Below the pieces are notes generated by a model. It worked only from the letters and a program-made list of their open reading frames with translations, was not told the origin of the DNA and made no database searches. A stretch of DNA of 64,000 nt, from positions 1,798,001-1,862,000 of the forward strand of contig CAVXNP010000001.1 of NCBI GenBank assembly GCA_963763305.1, given 5' to 3'. Source of the stretch: CAVXNP01 sp963763305. GTDB taxonomy: Bacteria; Pseudomonadota; Gammaproteobacteria; Xanthomonadales; Rhodanobacteraceae. Position numbers and translations under genes: made by a program. This document shows, one piece after another, positions 57,235 to 64,000 of the stretch (position 1 is the stretch's first letter; each line of letters opens with the position of its first letter).

Positions 57235-58920
57235 ATGTTGCAGAAGAAGCTTATCGGCGCGTTGCTTGCCGTGTTGGGTGGCGCCTCCGCGTCGGCGGCG
57301 GTGGCCGGCCGTCGTATCGATGTACACGCCGGCCAGCTCGGGCGCGTCACCCCGACCTCGCTGGCCAGCCATCTTGGTCTGGGCAGCGGCAGCGCCTACC
57401 GTGGCCAGGCCTACGTTCGCACGGCCCATCGCACCACCAAGACCCGCGAGCAACAGATGTTCCGCGGCGTGCCGGTGTACGGACGCCATCTGGTGGTCGA
57501 GCGCGACCGTGCCGGCAACGTGATCGATGCACAGGGTGCGGCCGAGCAGAATGTCGCCGCCGACCTGGCGAGCGTGCGCCCGCAGCTCAGCGCCAGTCAG
57601 GCGCGGCTCAAGCTGCAGGCCGCTCTGGGCCACCGTTCGTTGTCCATCAGCAACGGACACGGTGAGCTGTTCGTCTATCCACAGGCCGGTGGCAAGTCGC
57701 GGCTGGTCTACCGGACGTCCTACCTGGTCACCGTGCGTGGTCATCTGTCGCGCCCGACCGCCATCGTGGACGCCAACACCGGCGCCGTCCTGCGCCACTG
57801 GGAGGGCCTGACCGATGGTCGCCGTGGTTCGGGCTCGCCGACGCCCACCAACGAACTGGTCAATGGCGTCGGCGGCAACGACGTCACCGGCAGCTATTTC
57901 TACGACAATTCCGGCCCGGGTCGCGAGTCGCTCCCGGTTCAACGCGTGGGCAACGTCTGCTACATGCAGAACGACCACGTGGCGACCTACAACCTGGCCG
58001 GCAGCCAGGGTCAGCGGGTCACGCTGTGGTCGTTCGGTTGCAGTGGCAGCGACTCCAGCCGCTGGCTCAGCTCGGGCGATGCGATCAACGGTGCCATGTC
58101 GCCGATCAACGACGCGCACCATTTCGGTGGCGTGGTGTATGACATGTACAACAACTGGTTCGGCGAGCCGCCGCTGCACAACGGCGACGGCAGTCCCATG
58201 CAGCTGGTGATGATGGCCCATTACGGCAGCAACTACGAAAACGCGTTCTGGGACGGCTCGGAGATGGTCTTCGGCGACGGCGACCAGTACTTCTACCCGT
58301 TCGTGGTGCTGGACATCACCGGGCACGAGATCAGCCATGGCTTTACCGAGCAGCACGCGGGGCTCGAGTACAACGGTCAATCCGGCGGGATGAACGAGGC
58401 GTTCTCGGACATGGCCGGCGAAGCGGTGAAGTTCTACGACCGCGGCCGCAACGATTTCATGGTCGGCTCCGAGATCGTCAAGCCCGATACCGTGCCGCTG
58501 CTGGGCATGGCGGCGCTGCGTGACATGTGCCGACCCAGCGCAGACGGCGCCTCGATCGATGACGCAAGCGGGTACTACGACGGGCTGGACGTGCACTACA
58601 GCAGCGGTGTCTACAACCGTGCCTTCTGTACGCTGGCCACCAGCAGTGGCTGGGATACGCGCATGGCATTCGAGGTGTTCCACGACGCCAACGCGGTGTA
58701 CTGGACGCCGACCGAGACCTTCGACAGCGGTGCCTGTGGTGTCGAACAGGCGGCGACCGACCGTGGCTACAGCGAGGCGGATGTTGAGGCGGCTTTCACG
58801 CACGGTCGGCGTGACCTGCCGTCGAGCCACACGCTGACAGCCAGCGCCTGCCGCGCTCGCGGCGGGCGCATCTCGGGCGCCGGCGAGACGACCGCGCGCG
58901 CTCACAGCCATTTTGAATAA
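57235..58920 (+). CDS. M4 family (thermolysin-like) secreted metalloprotease
   Basis: A 561-residue secreted zinc endopeptidase made as a preproenzyme. A signal peptide (residues about 1-24) is followed by the FTP/PepSY propeptide (about 70-190). The catalytic domain has HEISH (His364, Glu365, His368), the third zinc ligand Glu388 in GGMNEAFSDM and the catalytic His454 in DVHYSSGVYNRAF. It resembles the secreted M4 proteases of Xanthomonadales and Vibrio. AGGGG is 7-8 bases before the ATG. It is a plausible substrate of the type II secretion genes at 61.5 kb. The adhesin gene follows after 46 bases. Confidence 0.95.
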   Translation: MLQKKLIGALLAVLGGASASAAVAGRRIDVHAGQLGRVTPTSLASHLGLGSGSAYRGQAYVRTAHRTTKTREQQMFRGVPVYGRHLVVERDRAGNVIDAQGAAEQNVAADLASVRPQLSASQARLKLQAALGHRSLSISNGHGELFVYPQAGGKSRLVYRTSYLVTVRGHLSRPTAIVDANTGAVLRHWEGLTDGRRGSGSPTPTNELVNGVGGNDVTGSYFYDNSGPGRESLPVQRVGNVCYMQNDHVATYNLAGSQGQRVTLWSFGCSGSDSSRWLSSGDAINGAMSPINDAHHFGGVVYDMYNNWFGEPPLHNGDGSPMQLVMMAHYGSNYENAFWDGSEMVFGDGDQYFYPFVVLDITGHEISHGFTEQHAGLEYNGQSGGMNEAFSDMAGEAVKFYDRGRNDFMVGSEIVKPDTVPLLGMAALRDMCRPSADGASIDDASGYYDGLDVHYSSGVYNRAFCTLATSSGWDTRMAFEVFHDANAVYWTPTETFDSGACGVEQAATDRGYSEADVEAAFTHGRRDLPSSHTLTASACRARGGRISGAGETTARAHSHFE

Positions 58921-58966
58921 GCGGGCCGCGCAGCGTGCGCAGGCGCCGGCGGACATGGAGAGTATC

Positions 58967-61263
58967 GTGAACAAGATCTACAGCAAGCTATGGAATCGGA
59001 ACTCGGCGCGTGGTGGTGGCATCGGAGCTGGCGCGCTGCCAGCGGACAAGGGCACGTCCGGTCGGGCCGCGCTCGTGCGCTGGCGTTGGCCGTGTCGCTG
59101 GCTGGGCGTTTGCTGGGCGGCCGCAGCACCGCTGCAGGCGGCGCAGTTCGCGGCTGACCAGGGCACGGATCCGGCACGGTGGTCGATCCGACGTTGCCGA
59201 AGGCGGTACTGCCGGCGGCCATGAGGCGCGGCCGGCTCTATGCCACTGCGTTGGGACTGTATGCGAACGCGGCCGGGCACGGCTCGGCCGCTTTCGGCGG
59301 AAACGCGGCCCGATGGCGCCGGGTCGATGGCGCTGGGTGCACGCTCCTACACGTCATCATTGTACAGTCTCGCAGTCGGCACCGACAGCACAGCAGCGAT
59401 GAGAGCGCCACCGCGGTCGGCGGCGAGTACACCGACTACGACGGCACCGTCTACAACACCGAGGCCAGCGGCTTCGGTGCCACCGCGGTAGGGTCGGGTG
59501 CCGGCGCCGATGGTGCCGACAGCACCGCGATCGGTTCGCTCGCCTACGCCACCGGCGATGGCTCGTTCGCTGGCGGCAACAACGCCGGCGCCGACGGCTA
59601 TCAGAGCGTGGCGCTCGGTGCCAACGCGCAGGCCTCCGACCGTGGCAGCATCGCCATCGGCGGCGGCGACCCCGACCTGGGCACCGGCCTGGCCACCGAG
59701 GCCCAGGGTGAGGGCGCGGTGGCGCTCGGTTCGCTGGCGGCAGCGGAAGGTCGTGGTGCGCTGGCTTCGGGCTACCAGTCGACCGCCCTGGGTGATGGCG
59801 CTACCGCGCTCGGCAACGTGGCGTATGCCGAAGGCGTGGGCGCCTCGGCCTTCGGCAATTCGGCGCTCGCCGCCGCCGACAGCGCCAGCGCACTGGGCCT
59901 GAACGCCCAGGCGCTGGACAGCAATGCCACCGCAGTGGGCGCCGACGCCTACGCTGCCGGAGCCTACAGCATCGCGATGGGCTCTCAGGCCGATCCCAAT
60001 ACCGGTGCTTTCGGCCAGCAGTCCATCGCCATCGGCCTGGACAGCTTTGCCGCCGATGTCGGAACCACTGCGCTGGGTGGCTTCAGCGTTGCCCAGGGCT
60101 ATCTGTCGTCGGCATTCGGCTACGCCAGCACGGCGATGGGCGCCCGTTCGCTGGCAAACGGCCTGGCCGCGGAGAGCGATGGCGCCTACAGCACTGCCTT
60201 GGGAACCTTGTCGTATGCCTACGGCGACTACTCCCTGGCCGCAGGCTCCTATGCCGAGAGCGATGGCATGTCCAGTGTGGCGCTGGGTGACAGCGCCTAC
60301 GCCGCCGCCGACAACAGCGTTGCATTGGGCGCCGGCTCCGTGGCCAATCAGGACAACACCATCTCGGTGGGCGACGTCGGCGCCGAGCGGCGCATCGTCA
60401 ACGTGGCCGACGGCGTGGATGCCACCGATGCAGCCACGGTGGGTCAGCTCGGTACGTTCGTCAGCACGCTGCAGGATCAGATCGACAGCGTGAACAGCAA
60501 CACGGCCGAGATGGACTTTGTCAGCATCGATGGCACTGGAGTGTCGAGTGTGCAGCATGGCTCCAAGGGCGTGGCGATCGGTTCGTCCGCTCGTGCCGGC
60601 GGTTCGCACGGTACCGCCGTGGGTGGCGACAGCTATGCGGCCGGTCCGAACGACACCGCCATTGGCGGCAACGCCAAGGTCAATGCTGACGGCAGCACCG
60701 CCGTGGGTGCCAACACGACCATTGCGGCCACGGCAACCAATGCAGTGGCGGTGGGCGAAGGCGCCACTGTCACCGCCAGCGGAGCGGTGGCGCTGGGCCA
60801 GGGGGCGGTCGCCGACCGGACCAATACGGTCTCGGTAGGCAATGCCGGCCAGCAACGCCAGATCGTCAATGTCGCGGCCGGTACCGCACCGACCGACGCG
60901 GCCAACACCGCGCAGGTGGACGAGGCGCTGGCCACCGCCCGCGCCTATGCCGACCAGCGCGTGGCCTCGGTGACCACCGACATCAGCGATTTCAAGCGCG
61001 AAGTCGGCGACCAGTTCCACAGCGTCAACCGTAGACTGGACGGGGTCGCGGCGATGGGTGCGGCGATGTCGCAGATGGCCTTCAGCACCCAGGGCATCGA
61101 CAGCCCGAACCGCCTGGGCGTGGGTGTGGGTGGCTATCGTGGCCAGGGTGCGCTGGCAGTCGGTTACTCCCGCCGGGTGTCCTCCAACGCCAATGTCACG
61201 TTCGGTGCCGCCGTCAGCGGCGGGCAGGCGACCGGTGGCGTGGGCCTGGGCATGGGCTGGTAA
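58967..61263 (+). pseudogene. Trimeric autotransporter adhesin (YadA-like), frameshifted near the N-terminus
   Basis: An outer-membrane adhesin with all expected parts, but not in one frame. A GTG start at 58967 (GGAG 6 bases upstream) gives the extended signal sequence NKIYSKLWN. Its continuation VVASELAR is in the next frame, the hydrophobic ALALAVSLAG in the third, and the cleavage region AAPLQAAQFAAD in the first again. Two more frame changes occur near 59310 and 59395. From about 59400 to 61263 one frame is intact: many YadA head repeats (such as SVALGANAQA and TAIGSLAYA), necks (ISVGDVGAERRIVNVADG) and a C-terminal YadA anchor ending in GLGMGW. Confidence 0.82.
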
Positions 61264-61288
61264 CGACCAACCAGCGCTGACTGCGAAG

Positions 61289-61320
61289 CAGGGCCGGTGG
61301 CTTGTGGAGCACCGGCCCTG
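61289..61320 (+). terminator. Hairpin terminator after the adhesin gene
   Basis: A perfect 11-bp stem (CAGGGCCGGTG / CACCGGCCCTG) with a 10-nt loop lies 25 bases after the adhesin stop. The following TTCCGTT is only moderately T-rich. Confidence 0.65.
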
Positions 61321-61467
61321 TTCCGTTGACGCGGTCACACGGCGGGTGGGGCCGGACAGGTTGACGTCAGATTCATCTACCGGTTGGCGGTATGCTCGAT
61401 ATTCGGGGCCGGCGCACAGGGGCGTTGGCAGGTATGAGCTTTGCAATTTGAGGTTTGGGAGAAGCGC

Positions 61468-63201
61468 ATGTCGACAGCAGCCATGTCGGCAGCCGGGGGG
61501 ACGGAGACGGCCGTGGACGATCGCGAAGCGGCCGTCTGCGCACTCCTGGTCTCGCTGGGCTGTTTGAAGGAGGCTGACCTGCATCGGGCGCGGCGGCTGC
61601 ACGAGGAGTCGCCCGATGGGACCCTGACCGCGCTGATGGCTCGGCTCGGCCTGGTCTCCGAGCGCGACCTGGCCGATGCCTGGTCGCAATTGCTGCAGGT
61701 GCCTCTGCTGGCCACCCGCGACGCGCCGGAACTGGCGCCGGCCGAGCTCGACCTGTCGCTGCGCTTTCTCAAGCAACAGCACGTGGTGCCGGTGCGCGAG
61801 GGCGAGGACGGGCTGGCGCTGGTGGTGGCCGATCCGGCCGATCCGTACCCGCTGCAGGCGGTGGAGCTGGCCGCCGGTCGCCCGGTGGCGCTGCGCATCG
61901 GCCTGCGTTCGGAAATCGACGACCTGATCGAGCGCTACTACGGCACCGGTCGTTCGGCCATGGGCACGATCGTGGAGAACCTCGATGGCGGCAGCGCCGA
62001 AGAGGACGACGTCGAGCACCTGCGTGATCTGGCCTCCGAGGCGCCGGTGATCCGGCTGGTCAACCTGATCCTGCAGCGCGCAGTGGAACAGCGCGCCTCG
62101 GACGTGCATATCGAGCCATTCGAAAACCGGCTCAAGGTGCGCTATCGCATCGACGGCGTGCTGCACGAGGTGGAGGCGCCGCCATCGAGTTCCACCGCGG
62201 CGGTGATCTCGCGCGTGAAGATCATGGCCAAGCTCAACATCGCCGAGCGGCGCCTGCCGCAGGACGGGCGCATCCAGCTGCGCATCCAGGGCAAGGAGCT
62301 GGACCTGCGCGTGTCCACGGTGCCGACCGCCTTCGGCGAGTCGGTGGTGATGCGTATTCTGGATCGCGAGACGGTGGTGTTCGACTTCGCCTCGCTCGGC
62401 TTCACCGAACATTTCCAGCACCGCTTCGTGGAAGTGCTGCAGCGGCCGCACGGGATCCTGCTGGTGACTGGCCCGACCGGCTCGGGCAAGACCACCACGC
62501 TGTATACCGCGCTGTCGAAGATCAATACCGCCGACGTCAAGATCATCACCGTGGAGGATCCGGTCGAGTATCAGCTCGAAGGGATCAACCAGATTCAGGT
62601 CAAGCCGCAGATCGGGCTGGACTTCGCCAACGCGCTGCGCTCGATCATGCGCCAGGATCCGGACGTGATCATGATCGGCGAGATGCGCGACCTGGAAACC
62701 AGCCGCATCGCGATGCAGTCGGCGCTCACCGGTCACCTGGTGTTGTCGACACTGCACACCAACAGTGCCGCCGGCGGCGTCACCCGGCTGCTCGACATGG
62801 GCGTGGAGGACTTCCTGCTTGGTTCCACCGTCAACGGCATCCTGGCGCAACGGCTGGTGCGTCGGCTGGATCCGGAAACCGCGATCGCCTACGAGGCGCC
62901 GCCCGAAGTGGTCGCCGAGTTCGAGCTGGAGAAGTACACCGACGAGCGGCCGATCCGGCTGTGGAAACCGGGCAGCAGCGTCAACAATCCCACCGGTTAC
63001 CGCGGCCGTCGCGCGATCATGGAATTCCTGGTGATGAGCGATGCCTTGCGCCGACTGGTGATGCAGCGCGCCGACGCCGGCGAGATCGAGCGCCAGGCCC
63101 GCGCCGAGGGCATGCGCACCATGTACGAGGACGGCATCGCCAAGGCGGTGGCCGGCGTGACCACACTGGAGGAGGTGCTGCGTGTTACGCAGGAGGGTTG
63201 A
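61468..63201 (+). CDS. gspE: Type II secretion system ATPase GspE
   Basis: A 577-residue secretion ATPase. It has the N-terminal GspE_N domain (about 25-160) and the core with Walker A GPTGSGKTTT (near 334), the Asp box, Walker B (DPDVIMIGEMRD) and the His box (GHLVLSTLHTNS). Unlike the ATPase at 4626, the C-terminal tetracysteine zinc motif is missing: the region reads RRLDPETAIAYEAPPEVVAE and contains no cysteine. The start at 61468 has GGGAG 8 bases upstream. It is followed by gspF, which identifies it as type II secretion rather than pilus assembly. Confidence 0.9.
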   Translation: MSTAAMSAAGGTETAVDDREAAVCALLVSLGCLKEADLHRARRLHEESPDGTLTALMARLGLVSERDLADAWSQLLQVPLLATRDAPELAPAELDLSLRFLKQQHVVPVREGEDGLALVVADPADPYPLQAVELAAGRPVALRIGLRSEIDDLIERYYGTGRSAMGTIVENLDGGSAEEDDVEHLRDLASEAPVIRLVNLILQRAVEQRASDVHIEPFENRLKVRYRIDGVLHEVEAPPSSSTAAVISRVKIMAKLNIAERRLPQDGRIQLRIQGKELDLRVSTVPTAFGESVVMRILDRETVVFDFASLGFTEHFQHRFVEVLQRPHGILLVTGPTGSGKTTTLYTALSKINTADVKIITVEDPVEYQLEGINQIQVKPQIGLDFANALRSIMRQDPDVIMIGEMRDLETSRIAMQSALTGHLVLSTLHTNSAAGGVTRLLDMGVEDFLLGSTVNGILAQRLVRRLDPETAIAYEAPPEVVAEFELEKYTDERPIRLWKPGSSVNNPTGYRGRRAIMEFLVMSDALRRLVMQRADAGEIERQARAEGMRTMYEDGIAKAVAGVTTLEEVLRVTQEG

Positions 63202-63205
63202 TTAT

Positions 63206-63357
63206 CGGGGAACGCGGAGCGGGGAGTCCCACAAGCGGACGCCCGTGCGGTCGCGGCTTGATCCATCCCCGCGCGCGTCGCATGCCACCTGCGAAGCGAA
63301 CGCCTGCCTGCTCGAAGGCGCCCACGTGTGGCGCGCTCTCCGCTCCCCGTTGCCCGC
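63206..63357. repeat. Inverted-repeat element between gspE and gspF
   Basis: CGGGGAACGCGGAGCGGGGAG at 63206-63226 is repeated in inverse orientation at 63337-63357 with 18 of 21 positions matching, enclosing about 110 bases with no coding potential. The element fills almost the whole gspE-gspF gap, where genes of this operon normally abut or overlap. It looks like an inserted palindromic (REP/MITE-like) unit. Confidence 0.55.
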
Positions 63358-63366
63358 TCTCGATCC

Positions 63367-64000
63367 ATGAGCCTCTACCGCTACCGCGCAATCAGTGCTG
63401 CCGGCGAGACGGTGCAGGGGCAGATGGAGGCGGCCAGCGTCGAGGACGTCGTCGCGCGCCTGCAGGAGCAGGGGCATACGCCGCTGGAGGCGCAGCCGGA
63501 CGACGCGATGGGAGGCGGCTCCGGGCTGGCCGCGTTGTTCGTGCGTGGCCCGTTCAGCGGCGACCAGCTGGCCCAGTTCACCCACCAGCTGGCCACCTTG
63601 CTCGGTGCGGGCCAGCCGCTGGACCGGGCGCTGGGGATCCTGCTGGAACTGCCCGAGGGCGAACGCGCGCGCAAGCTGGTCGAGCGCGTGCGCGACCGCG
63701 TGCGCGGTGGCAGCACGCTGTCCTACGCGCTGGACGAGGAGCACGGGGTCTTTCCCAAGCTGTACATTTCGCTGGTGCGCGCGGGCGAGGCGGGCGGCTC
63801 GCTGGAAGAAACCCTGCGCCGCCTGGCCGACTACCTGGAACGGGCGCAGCAGCTTCGCGGCAGCATCATCAACGCGCTGATCTACCCGGCGTTCCTGATG
63901 CTCGGCGTACTCGGCTCGCTGATCCTGTTGCTGGCCTACGTGGTGCCGCAGTTCGTGCCGATCTTCGAGGACATGCAGGTGCCGATACCCTGGATCACCC
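63367..64000 (+). CDS. gspF: Type II secretion inner-membrane platform protein GspF (3' end outside window)
   Basis: The first 211 residues of GspF, the inner-membrane platform protein that couples the GspE ATPase to pseudopilus assembly. It starts SLYRYRAISAAGETVQGQME, the usual N-terminus. The first cytoplasmic T2SSF domain (about residues 60-180) contains FTHQLATLLGAGQPLDRALG and ISLVRAGEAGGSLEETLRRL. A transmembrane helix begins near 171 (INALIYPAFLMLGVLGSLIL). The gene is cut by the window edge; about half of the ~400-residue protein is visible. Confidence 0.93.
   Translation, partial: MSLYRYRAISAAGETVQGQMEAASVEDVVARLQEQGHTPLEAQPDDAMGGGSGLAALFVRGPFSGDQLAQFTHQLATLLGAGQPLDRALGILLELPEGERARKLVERVRDRVRGGSTLSYALDEEHGVFPKLYISLVRAGEAGGSLEETLRRLADYLERAQQLRGSIINALIYPAFLMLGVLGSLILLLAYVVPQFVPIFEDMQVPIPWIT

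Noticed and set aside
61321..61467. Sigma-54-type promoter (TTGGCGGTATGCTC) before gspE
   Set aside because: The GG to GC distance is 8 rather than the required 10 bases.
59347..62850. 1167-residue ORF on the minus strand
   Set aside because: It is antisense to the adhesin and gspE, which have clear family signatures; high GC content keeps antisense frames open.

Overview
The window is GC-rich chromosomal DNA from a gammaproteobacterium. It looks most like Xanthomonadales, probably the Rhodanobacter/Dyella/Frateuria group (Rhodanobacteraceae). That placement is an inference from gene content: separate glyQ and glyS, a SURF1 / SCO-like / ctaA / ctaB heme A cluster, a DUF1820 gene, a monomeric NADP isocitrate dehydrogenase, a TraB/GumN protein and abundant extragenic palindromes. 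No tRNA, complete insertion sequence, prophage or CRISPR array was seen.

Layout. 1-2.6 kb: 3' part of a 23S rRNA gene, 5S rRNA and a terminator. 2.6-3.4 kb: a cluster of paired REP-type palindromes. 3.4-10.8 kb: rhomboid protease, DUF1820, an orphan GspE/PilB-type ATPase, glyQS and a YbaY-like lipoprotein. 10.8-14.5 kb: heme A and cytochrome oxidase assembly genes. 14.5-22.4 kb: a two-component system followed by a complete RND efflux pump with a DUF3240 protein, most of the genes overlapping. 22.4-26.7 kb: an MgtA-type P-type ATPase behind a promoter, a structured leader and a short leader ORF, convergent with an SBF-like transporter. 26.9-31.9 kb: a deleted Na+/H+ antiporter relic, a CtpA-type protease with EnvC, and a TonB-dependent receptor. 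32-36 kb: an SpmA/SpmB-type membrane protein, an NRDE protein and a frameshifted ligB. 36-40.4 kb: tandem repeats, then mostly minus-strand housekeeping and accessory genes (YchJ, lipocalin, DUF938, NnrU, HutD) and a second REP cluster. 40.4-42.5 kb: dinG. 42.8-46.7 kb: accessory island with hipBA, a large SEC-C protein and an orphan type I-F cas1 fragment. 47-57 kb: icd, a chemoreceptor fragment, TraB/GumN, aldo/keto reductase, LysR regulator, glutathione-dependent formaldehyde dehydrogenase, an exported methyltransferase-like lipoprotein, rluE and tatD. 57.2-64 kb: secreted M4 metalloprotease, a multiply frameshifted trimeric autotransporter adhesin, and type II secretion gspE with the start of gspF.

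The genes form several working groups. SURF1, the SCO-like protein, CtaA and CtaB serve terminal oxidase assembly. The TCS-RND block looks like a self-regulated (probably metal) efflux module. CtpA and EnvC act on the cell envelope. The M4 protease is a plausible substrate of the type II secretion genes a few kb away. Signs of decay are concentrated at five loci: antiporter, ligB, cas1, chemoreceptor and adhesin. The most interesting unexplained signal is the mgtA leader, where a 9+5 bp hairpin buries the ribosome-binding site of a 61-codon leader ORF.
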